Position numbers and translations under genes: made by a program. DNA of 64,000 nucleotides, from the IMG/VR virus record IMGVR_UViG_3300047480_000598, positions 1 to 64,000 of that record. One strand, written 5' to 3'. Shown piece after piece: positions 55,883-63,248 of this stretch; within the stretch, counting starts at the first letter, position 1; the number at the start of each line of letters is the position of its first letter. Under the pieces are notes generated by a model. That model ran no database searches. It worked only from the letters and a program-made list of their open reading frames with translations, and was not told where the DNA came from. Source of the stretch: a virus.

Positions 55883-57419
55883 AGTAGTTATTTTAGGAGG
55901 TGGAACAGCCGGATGGCTTACTGGTTTGTTTATAAGAAGAAATTGGCCGAATACATCTATCACTATTGTAGAAGATCCAAATAGACCTCCAATTATAGCA
56001 GGCGAAAGTGGAAATACTACGTTTCTTTCTTTATTAAGACATTTAAAAATTGATAATGACGAGTTTATTCGAGAGGTAAATGCTACACCTAAATTAGGAG
56101 GAAAATTTACAGACTGGAACGGAGTTGGAACAGAATTTATACATTGTTTGCAAACCGATTATGCTCCTTGGTTAGATGGTTGGACTGACTATGTAACTCA
56201 AAATATCGATAAGGACGATGACTTAACCTTAGGGTCATTAGTTAGTATCATGGACAACGAACGGTCTAAAGATGCTTATCTAAAAACTTTAATCGGAAAT
56301 AATATACCCTTAGCTGATGCATTTTTTGCTACATATTTTATTAAAGAAGATAAAGTTCCATTTGGATCATTGCTAGATATCCCGTGTATTCCGATGTGGC
56401 ATTTTGAAAGTCGAGGAGCTGCTGCATATTTTAAAAAAATTGGATTAGAAAGAAACATTACATTAGTCGAAGGGGAATACAAACATTCAATTCAATGTGA
56501 GAATGGAGATATTAGTAGCATCACATTAAATAACGGAGTTTCTTTAGAGGGGGATTGGTTTTTTGATTGTTCAGGATTTTCAAGGTTATTGCTTGGCGGT
56601 GTTTTAAAAGAGCCAATAGTAGATTACACGAATTATTTTCCTGCAAGATCAGTAGTTGCATGGTGGGATCAATCTTGCCCATGTGTTACAACTAATTCGA
56701 TAGCTATGAAATACGGCTGGTCTTGGAATATTAATATACGTTGTCGATCAGGAAATGGATATATCTACGATCCCGATCATATAAATCTCGATCAAGCAAT
56801 CGACGAAGTGAATCAGCGATTTAACCTTAAAATCGATCCTATTGCAAATTTCACATTTGTCCCCGGAATGATGCGTAAAGCATGGAAAAATAATGTTTTT
56901 GCCATAGGGTTAAGTAGCGGATTTTTAGAACCGTTAGAAGCAAATGGCATTGCTGTAATTGTAGAAAGTTTGTTCGGGTTACAAGATTATTGGAGTCCTT
57001 CTCAAAAAAATTATGAAAAATCGACTATAGATAGATTCAACGATCGTATTTGGTATATTACAGAAGATATTAGAGATTTCCTAACTTTACATTATCGAGG
57101 CCATCGTTCTGATAGTGATTTTTGGAGGAGTCATAATAATGACTCGTTTAGAGTACCTGATTCTCTAAAGGAAAAACTAAGTTTATGGGATCAGTTTTAT
57201 CAAGGAAAGGGACCAGAACCATATATAACCGGATATTCTCCTGCTGCTTGGTTAATGGTATTACAAGGATTAAAGATTTTTGACCATACTCGTATTGCTG
57301 ATTTAAATAAAAATTTATTACCGTTAGGTAAGAAGATACTAAATATCAATGAAAATAAATATAAGTCTATGGTTGATTCATGTTGGACTATACATCAATG
57401 GATTAAAAATATAAAATAA
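55860..57419 (+). CDS. Flavin-dependent tryptophan-halogenase-like protein 3, divergent (519 aa)
   Basis: GGGTAGWLTGLFI (residues 11-23), GESGNTTF in place of GxGEST, the Lys in ATPKLGGKFTDWNG, and GFLEPLEANGI. The motif WxWxIP reads WSWNIN (near residue 287), with Pro lost. It is more distant from proteins 1 and 2 than they are from each other, so it was probably acquired separately or split off earlier. The C-terminus has DFLTLHYRGHRSDSDFWR. A late octamer follows it for the next gene. Confidence 0.8.
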   Translation: MKLKYNSKVVILGGGTAGWLTGLFIRRNWPNTSITIVEDPNRPPIIAGESGNTTFLSLLRHLKIDNDEFIREVNATPKLGGKFTDWNGVGTEFIHCLQTDYAPWLDGWTDYVTQNIDKDDDLTLGSLVSIMDNERSKDAYLKTLIGNNIPLADAFFATYFIKEDKVPFGSLLDIPCIPMWHFESRGAAAYFKKIGLERNITLVEGEYKHSIQCENGDISSITLNNGVSLEGDWFFDCSGFSRLLLGGVLKEPIVDYTNYFPARSVVAWWDQSCPCVTTNSIAMKYGWSWNINIRCRSGNGYIYDPDHINLDQAIDEVNQRFNLKIDPIANFTFVPGMMRKAWKNNVFAIGLSSGFLEPLEANGIAVIVESLFGLQDYWSPSQKNYEKSTIDRFNDRIWYITEDIRDFLTLHYRGHRSDSDFWRSHNNDSFRVPDSLKEKLSLWDQFYQGKGPEPYITGYSPAAWLMVLQGLKIFDHTRIADLNKNLLPLGKKILNINENKYKSMVDSCWTIHQWIKNIK

Positions 57420-57422
57420 ATA
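57415..57422 (+). promoter_or_regulatory. Late promoter AATAAATA before the 68-aa gene
   Basis: The octamer overlaps the halogenase 3 stop. Predicted +1 near 57428 gives a 12-base leader with GGGAG before ATG 57440, the same leader length as gp13. Confidence 0.6.
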
Positions 57423-57439
57423 TAGTATGGGAGAAAAAC

Positions 57440-57646
57440 ATGGCTGTTTATAAAATGATTCTAAGAGACGGTGAAAATCCGGACACTTCTAAATTGCATG
57501 TAATTGCATACTTTTGCAATGCAGAAACTAAACTTGAAGCTGCAAAATTATTTGACGACAAGTTTGGGCCTAAGTGGAATGTAGCAGGTCCAACAAAAAT
57601 TGAAGACGAATCTTCAATTCCAGGCGACGCAAATTTTATTAATTAA
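57440..57646 (+). CDS. Small protein after the halogenases (68 aa)
   Basis: An acidic protein with a beta-alpha-beta beginning (VYKMILRDGENPDTSKLHVIAYFCNAETKLEAAKLF) and a loop with KWNVAGPTKI. No carrier-protein Ser motif (DSL) is present, so it is not an obvious acyl or peptidyl carrier. It has its own late promoter and GGGAG site, suggesting high late expression. It converges with the oxygenase at 57643. Function unknown. Confidence 0.65.
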   Translation: MAVYKMILRDGENPDTSKLHVIAYFCNAETKLEAAKLFDDKFGPKWNVAGPTKIEDESSIPGDANFIN

Positions 57647-58278
57647 ATTTTACTTGCATTATCTATAAGATCTTTAACAGTTGCAATATGTTGTAACTCA
57701 GACTGCACTGCCTGGCTGGTGTACTCGAACGGTAATCCTAAGCACGGCCGAGTATCATATTTTAGCCAGGCATCTGTACCTGTTGCATCTACATATTGAA
57801 GGAAACATTGTATATGCTTTGAACTAGTCAACGGATCTCTCCAATGTGCATGTTTTCTTCCACTATAAATTCCAGCATCTCCGACTTCTAGTCGGATTTC
57901 ATGCGTTGTGCCGTTTTCGTTTTTAACGTACAATGGCCAAATTTCGGTTTGCATCAAACATATACTAACTGTTACTTCAGAGCTTGCTCTGTCAAAATGA
58001 TATTGCAGTTTGCTTCCTTCGTAGTAAATTCTAGCATAGGAATATGTAGGATACAATTTCATTTGTACTGCTTCTTCAATTTTCGGTTGTATTTTTACAG
58101 CTAATGCTTCTATCATGAGAGGACTATATCTTGCAAATGTATTTTCACACAAATCGGCTAAATTTGCAGTAGGATAAAGATGCTTACATACATCTTCCAT
58201 CATTTGATATTCTAATGCAATAAATTCTGCTAACTCTTTACTAATAATGTTTTTAATAATTTTATAATCTTCTTTCAT
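57643..58278 (-). CDS. 2OG-Fe(II) oxygenase-fold protein, prolyl-hydroxylase-like (211 aa)
   Basis: SKLQYHFDRASSEVTVSICLM (about residues 111-131) has the clean His-x-Asp site (HFD). VGDAGIYSGRKHAHWRDP gives the distal His, and HIQCFLQYVD with a following D-RPCLGLPF closes the fold. It ends the long minus-strand oxygenase run. The sequence FARYSPLMIEALAV near the start is a lid-like helix. The clear triad makes iron- and 2OG-dependent activity likely. Confidence 0.8.
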   Translation of the reverse strand: MKEDYKIIKNIISKELAEFIALEYQMMEDVCKHLYPTANLADLCENTFARYSPLMIEALAVKIQPKIEEAVQMKLYPTYSYARIYYEGSKLQYHFDRASSEVTVSICLMQTEIWPLYVKNENGTTHEIRLEVGDAGIYSGRKHAHWRDPLTSSKHIQCFLQYVDATGTDAWLKYDTRPCLGLPFEYTSQAVQSELQHIATVKDLIDNASKI

Positions 58279-58829
58279 AATAGCGGTATTAAACTCATGT
58301 TTCCAAAAGGTCGTTCAATATATTTTGTTACATATTTTTGTAAAGGTAGTGTGTGAACATCGTATCCGATAGTTGTTCGGATTCCTTCAAACGGCTCTAT
58401 TAATTCAACTTTATGTTTTCTATAACCGGGAGCAAAATAAATCTGTCCTACTTCGTTTTTAATAGTATAATTTTCGAAAATAGTGTTAGTATTTTTTGGT
58501 TCAATTGAAATGTATCCGTGATATTCAAATTCGTGAGCATGCCAATCTAACATCTCATCAGAACTATGATAATTAATCCACGCTTGTATCCATAAAGGTC
58601 GATCGTCGCCCAATTGCGATCTAATAAGTGTTCTAAGTTCCTTATATATTTGATGAAATGCACTAGATGGTGCTGTGAGAGCAAATACATTATATTTGTG
58701 ATAACTCCATGTTGAGTCATCTGCTGGAAATACTTGTTTAAACACTCGATGAGCGATTGCAATATCTTCTTTAATTAAATCGATATTATCGACAATATAT
58801 TGAGATTGATGAAGAATATAATCATTCAT
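58275..58829 (-). CDS. 2OG-Fe(II) oxygenase-fold protein (184 aa)
   Basis: WINYHSSDEMLDWHAHEFEYHGYISIEP (about residues 87-114; HAHE at the proximal site), VGQIYFAPGYRKHKVELIEP (distal His) and GIRTTIGYDV (basic residue). ATGA overlaps with both neighbours. As in many members here, the proximal acid appears as Glu in HAHE. The N-terminal 75 residues are helical. Confidence 0.75.
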   Translation of the reverse strand: MNDYILHQSQYIVDNIDLIKEDIAIAHRVFKQVFPADDSTWSYHKYNVFALTAPSSAFHQIYKELRTLIRSQLGDDRPLWIQAWINYHSSDEMLDWHAHEFEYHGYISIEPKNTNTIFENYTIKNEVGQIYFAPGYRKHKVELIEPFEGIRTTIGYDVHTLPLQKYVTKYIERPFGNMSLIPLL

Positions 58830-59437
58830 AAAATTATAGATCCTAAATTAATGTTTATCAAGCATCTAAATTCTGATTCTTTGCAAAAACTTGCTGTGTG
58901 ATAATAATGCCCGGGAAATAATAATAGTTTTCCTTGTTTAGGAGTAATACGTCTTTTAACACTAAAAGGTCCTAATTTTATTTTATTAATATCCTTTTCT
59001 CCAGAATCAAAATCGTCATTCGTTTCATTAAAAATAATTGTATCCCCGTCACTGTTATTAACATAATAAATTGCCACATAATGAGGGAAGAAACTATCAA
59101 TATGAGGCATGAACTGATCTAATTCCGTAGACTGGCCTGATAATGTAAGATTAGCTCGCATTCTTAATAACCTATTGATTGGTAGATTCTTAACTTGGCT
59201 TGTTAATGATAATACTATCGGATATACCATATCGAAAAAGTTACTAGTTGATTTATTATGCTCGTAAAAAAAATGGTTGAATCCTGGGGGATTATTTTTT
59301 TGATTTAAAAAACAATCGTCGCCAGACACAATATTTTTGTTTAATACCCACGGGAAACTAAATCCAGTCATAATGTCGGCGATATATTTTTGTTGATCTA
59401 CAGGAATTATGTTGTCAATTTCGATTATGTCAGTCAT
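58826..59437 (-). CDS. 2OG-Fe(II) oxygenase-fold protein, prolyl-hydroxylase-like (203 aa)
   Basis: LDQFMPHIDSFFPHYVAIYYVN has the His-x-Asp site HID (about residues 108-110). GDTIIFNETND follows, then QGKLLLFPGHYYHTASFC with the distal His and FRCLININLG with the 2OG Arg. The same architecture, down to 'HYVAIYYVN', appears in 61356-61940, so these two are close paralogues. Confidence 0.82.
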   Translation of the reverse strand: MTDIIEIDNIIPVDQQKYIADIMTGFSFPWVLNKNIVSGDDCFLNQKNNPPGFNHFFYEHNKSTSNFFDMVYPIVLSLTSQVKNLPINRLLRMRANLTLSGQSTELDQFMPHIDSFFPHYVAIYYVNNSDGDTIIFNETNDDFDSGEKDINKIKLGPFSVKRRITPKQGKLLLFPGHYYHTASFCKESEFRCLININLGSIIL

Positions 59438-60051
59438 TGCTTTTTTCGTATATTACCGGATATAGAAATTCGATAGCCATCGGCTGTAGAAAAAGGATAA
59501 ACCATATGCGGAAGTGCAGATGGAAATAACATTATTGTCCCTTCAGATGTCCGATCAACTACAAATTCAGATTCTCTTGATTCTCCAAATACATTAGTAT
59601 ATACAAAAGAGAACATACCCGGGCGGGGCATATTGGTTAATTTACACATATCAGTTAATATTTCGTCTTGAAAATAAAATGGTACTTTTAACCATATTAC
59701 GAAACTATATATACCATCATGTGTATGCATGGGATTAAACTCGTGTTTTTTTTGAAAATTGGACCAATATACATACATTTCAAGATTATTAGAACTTAAA
59801 TTGTTGCGAGTATATGTAATATCCCAGTTTTGCTCGTATTGTTGACATAAAGTTAACACATACTGTTCTAACTCTTTATGGCATTTACTCAACTTAAATT
59901 CTAACGAAATATTTCCAGCAAGATTATTATTATATCTTTCTGCTGTGTTAAAATCTAACTCGTTTATTTCTGTGTTTAGTTTATTAAATAATGATTGAGG
60001 AACGCTATCTTTAATAAATCCATAGTTTGCAAAATTGCCGTATAGTGTCAT
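59434..60051 (-). CDS. 2OG-Fe(II) oxygenase-fold protein, TIGR02466-like (205 aa)
   Basis: FNPMHTHDGIYSFVIWLKVP (about residues 103-122) gives HTHD, a good His-x-x-Asp-like site. GTIMLFPSALPHMVYPF gives the distal His and YRISISGN the Arg-x-Ser pair. It starts by ATGA with its upstream neighbour. The metal site is more conventional than in 62649-63248, a likely relative. Confidence 0.75.
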   Translation of the reverse strand: MTLYGNFANYGFIKDSVPQSLFNKLNTEINELDFNTAERYNNNLAGNISLEFKLSKCHKELEQYVLTLCQQYEQNWDITYTRNNLSSNNLEMYVYWSNFQKKHEFNPMHTHDGIYSFVIWLKVPFYFQDEILTDMCKLTNMPRPGMFSFVYTNVFGESRESEFVVDRTSEGTIMLFPSALPHMVYPFSTADGYRISISGNIRKKQ

Positions 60052-60659
60052 ACAGCTAAACCAAAAAAGTTAATAGTTAATCTAGAATCATCTAAATTGT
60101 TTCCAAAAAACTTATCTGCACCGTGCCATTGTTCCGGATGAAACATTAAACACCGATTAAAAATGTTTTCCACCGACATTGTTCTTGTAAACAGTTTTTT
60201 CTGATCTAATTTAAATTTTTCAAAATTAGAACGTTCATCTAAATTAGCAGAAATTTCGTCAAAAAATAGCTGATTAAAGTTAGTATCACTCGACGATATT
60301 TTGTTATAAAAACTTGTCCCTGTCCCTTCTGGCGGATCTGGGTTTAAATAAATTACTCCTGCTACATTATATTGTGGTTCGTCTTGATGCAGCCAACCGG
60401 ATCCAAAACTTCCGTCAACACTTGTAAAATTTACCTTAAGATGTAAAAAATTATTTTTATCGTGTATATGCAACATAAGTTTCGATGCAAGAGAATTAAA
60501 TAGTTCCATATCTAACTCGTTTAACGTTGCTGATCTTACACCCGGCCATGTTGAGGTCTCATCTCTCGAATACTGCTGTTTTAATGCAAAGATTCTCCAT
60601 AAATCCGGAGACTCAAAAAAGTTATCGATAACTTTAATCGGTTGTTTTAATTTTCTCAT
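60048..60659 (-). CDS. Oxygenase-fold protein, DUF6445-like, copy 1 (203 aa)
   Basis: GSGWLHQDEPQYNVAGVIYLNPDPPEGTGTSFY (about residues 84-116) with HQDE, then NIFNRCLMFHPEQWHGADKFFG with the distal His and DSRLTINFFG with the Arg. This signature, 'H-x-D-E ... N-x-A-G-V-I-Y-L-N ... N-R-x-x-x-F ... H-x-A-D', matches a family of oxygenase-like proteins often seen beside tryptophan halogenases. The next gene upstream is its paralogue. Confidence 0.78.
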   Translation of the reverse strand: MRKLKQPIKVIDNFFESPDLWRIFALKQQYSRDETSTWPGVRSATLNELDMELFNSLASKLMLHIHDKNNFLHLKVNFTSVDGSFGSGWLHQDEPQYNVAGVIYLNPDPPEGTGTSFYNKISSSDTNFNQLFFDEISANLDERSNFEKFKLDQKKLFTRTMSVENIFNRCLMFHPEQWHGADKFFGNNLDDSRLTINFFGLAV

Positions 60660-61363
60660 GACTTTATAAAAAATACCTGTGTTAATCTAGAATCTTCTTT
60701 CGTTTTTCCGAAAAAGTTGTCGGCGCTATGCCAACACCTTGAATCAAACATAATAAGACGATTAAAAACATTCTCGACTACAATACTTTTTTCGAATTTT
60801 GATATTTGATCTTCTCTATATTTTTGATATTTTTCTCGATCGTTAGGTGACGACAAATGTACATCTTCAACAAACGCTTTTGAATACTGGTCCCCGTTGA
60901 AATCTACCGAATCCTCGTATATCGTTGTACCTGCACCTAACGGTGCATCTTTATTTAAATATATAATCCCTGCTACTTGAAACGAAGGGTCGTCATCATG
61001 TACCCATCCTCGGCCATATGTTTCGTCGATACTTTGAAATCCGGTTTGAAGTTCTGATACTTCTGTTATTCCGTATTCTTTTAAGATAAACAAAAGTTTT
61101 TTTAACGTTACATTAAACAGATTTCGATTTAATCGATGTAATAATTCAGTTCTAAGACCAGGCCAATTCCCTCGATCACCTTTAAAAAATTCTTGACTTA
61201 ACGCAAAATCTCTCCATAAATTAGGATCTTCATAAAAATTATCTACTACGATAGTCGGTATGTATGGATATAAAAATCTGTTTTTTAAATCATTAAGTTT
61301 GATAAAATCTGAACTACTTTGATTTAACTCATTAGTGAAACGATTAATAAAATGATTATTCAT
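60656..61363 (-). CDS. Oxygenase-fold protein, DUF6445-like, copy 2 (235 aa)
   Basis: Same layout as copy 1: GRGWVHDDDPSFQVAGIIYLN, then NVFNRLIMFDSRCWHSADNFFG and EDSRLTQVFF. It carries a 30-residue N-terminal extension with FLYPYIPTIVVDNFYEDPN, similar to PIKVIDNFFESPDLW of copy 1. The tandem arrangement and shared ends indicate duplication. HDDD gives a good His-x-Asp metal site. Confidence 0.78.
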   Translation of the reverse strand: MNNHFINRFTNELNQSSSDFIKLNDLKNRFLYPYIPTIVVDNFYEDPNLWRDFALSQEFFKGDRGNWPGLRTELLHRLNRNLFNVTLKKLLFILKEYGITEVSELQTGFQSIDETYGRGWVHDDDPSFQVAGIIYLNKDAPLGAGTTIYEDSVDFNGDQYSKAFVEDVHLSSPNDREKYQKYREDQISKFEKSIVVENVFNRLIMFDSRCWHSADNFFGKTKEDSRLTQVFFIKS

Positions 61364-61940
61364 GGTGTGTAGCTTTAAAGTTTATGGTTATAGCTAATCT
61401 TTTTGTATGTACTTTTGGGCATGTACTTGAATGATAATGTGCTCCATTAAAAATTAATAGTTTTCCTTGTTCAGGAGTGCATTTATGCATAGGATAATAT
61501 TTTTCCGATTGTTCAAGTTCATGAAAAACTACCGTATCACCGTCGGATTTATTTACATAATAAACTGCTACATAATGATCAGTATGGAAGTCTTTATGGG
61601 GTATATTATATCTATAAGGCATACTCGGAAGTGAATACTTTGTGTTTAATAAAAACCCTGCCCTAACTCGTAATAAATCTACAATTTTTAAATTTGTTTT
61701 TTCATTAATTGTATTTACTAGCGGTTCAATAAATTTAAAATGTGGATTTTCAGTTTGATCGTAGTAATATAATAGATTTCCAAATGCCGGAGTACTTATT
61801 TCCGGAGTATTAGAATATACAGTTGTAGAATCCTCCATGAAGTGCCAATCAAATTTTATATCAGTAAGATATTGGTATATTGCTTTTTGGTACTCATAGT
61901 CTACAAAATTATTAATTTCAATCGGTTTAAATATGCTCAT
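61356..61940 (-). CDS. 2OG-Fe(II) oxygenase-fold protein, prolyl-hydroxylase-like (194 aa)
   Basis: ATG 61940 (MSIFKPIEINNF), preceded by AGGA, is favoured over a start at 61967 that overlaps the upstream gene more deeply. IPHKDFHTDHYVAVYYVN has HKD and HTD as candidate proximal sites (about residues 112-120). GKLLIFNGAHYHSSTCP gives the distal His and KRLAITINF the Arg/Lys. Close to 58826-59437. Confidence 0.8.
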   Translation of the reverse strand: MSIFKPIEINNFVDYEYQKAIYQYLTDIKFDWHFMEDSTTVYSNTPEISTPAFGNLLYYYDQTENPHFKFIEPLVNTINEKTNLKIVDLLRVRAGFLLNTKYSLPSMPYRYNIPHKDFHTDHYVAVYYVNKSDGDTVVFHELEQSEKYYPMHKCTPEQGKLLIFNGAHYHSSTCPKVHTKRLAITINFKATHHE

Positions 61941-62652
61941 GATTAATCCTATATATATTTCTATCAATAGAGTTAGTCGGTAATTCTGTAGGGAATCTAT
62001 TCCAACAAGGAATACTCATACTTAGTCTCTTTGTGGTTGGATTTGCAACGTGGAAACATCTAGATGGTATATACAATCCATCGCCGGGTGTTAAAACTAC
62101 ATCGATTGCAAGATCTAATTCATCTTCTTGAATTAAGTTATTCATTATTCCTGTTCGATGCATATACGATATTCTATTATTAAATACCTTCCAGTGTGTT
62201 TCTCCTTCTACTTGAATAATAAAGTTACACGGGTAATCGTCATGGATAGGAAACGAAGTCGAAGAACCTAATCCGCAATACACATGAATAGCAGCATTCA
62301 CACTAAACATCTTTTCAAATATCGATAATAAATGATTTGTTTTTTCGCTATAGAATCCATAATTTGTTATTACAAGTCCGTATCCTTGATTAACTTTACT
62401 AAACATGAATTCTTTATCCTGCACTTTTCGATCCCATATCCATGCTTTAGAATGCTCAGGGATTTCAATCTTCGAATTCGTTTCTGGATCAATCAGTTCA
62501 AATGTATATAGTTCAGGTCTATTTAAACAATTTTCAACATCAGACCATGTAAGAAGATCATTAGAATTAGGTAGTAAATTTTTAAAAAAATGAGGGTTAT
62601 CATTAGTTAATAAATTTGTCTCATTTAATATACGTTGACCTAAATAATTCAT
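61927..62652 (-). CDS. JmjC/cupin-type oxygenase-fold protein (241 aa)
   Basis: SFPIHDDYPCNFIIQVEGETHWKVF (about residues 137-161) holds the JmjC-style His-x-Asp (HDD) and the Trp of the beta core. VLTPGDGLYIPSRCFHVANP supplies the distal His. Related enzymes hydroxylate ribosomal proteins, transcription factors or small molecules. It differs from its neighbours, which are of the P4H/TIGR02466 type, so the operon mixes at least three oxygenase subfamilies. Confidence 0.8.
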   Translation of the reverse strand: MNYLGQRILNETNLLTNDNPHFFKNLLPNSNDLLTWSDVENCLNRPELYTFELIDPETNSKIEIPEHSKAWIWDRKVQDKEFMFSKVNQGYGLVITNYGFYSEKTNHLLSIFEKMFSVNAAIHVYCGLGSSTSFPIHDDYPCNFIIQVEGETHWKVFNNRISYMHRTGIMNNLIQEDELDLAIDVVLTPGDGLYIPSRCFHVANPTTKRLSMSIPCWNRFPTELPTNSIDRNIYRINHEHI

Positions 62653-63248
62653 TCTTCTGTCCTAATTAATTTTACATTGAACGCTACTGATATTCTATCA
62701 TCTTTAGTTGGGTTATGACCAACTCCGTGAGGCAAATGCCCTGGAAACATTACTAATCTTCCGGTCATTGCTTCATATGTTATAGCACTTGCACTAATAG
62801 GTGTATAATTTTTAATTATAGCTTGAGAACTTACAATATAATCGAGTGCATGATTTTTGTAGAAGGTAATATTTCCTTGTCCGGGTTTTGCTTTAACATA
62901 AAAGCAACCGGATAGAAAAGAATTATCGTGAATGTGTACCGAATTACTATTTCCGAAATTGTTAATATTAAACCAAAAATTTTCAATTTTAAGTTTACAA
63001 TAATCTTCATTATACCCGTAATCTCTAATACAATTTTCAGATTGAATTAAAATTTTATCCTCTAACTCTTGCATCTCGGCATAAAGTCCTGGTCGGAAAT
63101 CTTTGCTTTGCCATCCGCCTTCATTGCTTAGTTTTCTTCCTTCCTGATCCGCGTCTCTCATCGTTAAACATAATGATAAAATCGGTTCTGGGTCTATCGA
63201 TGATTGTTCCCACCAAATAGGTGTCGGAAAGTATAGATCATAATTCAT
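62649..63248 (-). CDS. 2OG-Fe(II) oxygenase-fold protein, TIGR02466-like (199 aa)
   Basis: SNSVHIHDNSFLSGCFYVKAKPGQG (about residues 104-128; HIHD metal site, 'NSxLSG' setting). RLVMFPGHLPHGVGHNP gives the distal His and DRISVAFNVKL the Arg-x-Ser. ATGA overlaps both neighbours. It shares the start pattern (YDLYFPTPIW) with TIGR02466 proteins. Confidence 0.82.
   Translation of the reverse strand: MNYDLYFPTPIWWEQSSIDPEPILSLCLTMRDADQEGRKLSNEGGWQSKDFRPGLYAEMQELEDKILIQSENCIRDYGYNEDYCKLKIENFWFNINNFGNSNSVHIHDNSFLSGCFYVKAKPGQGNITFYKNHALDYIVSSQAIIKNYTPISASAITYEAMTGRLVMFPGHLPHGVGHNPTKDDRISVAFNVKLIRTEE

Noticed and set aside
57440-57646. 68-aa gene as the missing acyl carrier protein
   Set aside because: No DSL phosphopantetheine motif or four-helix pattern.
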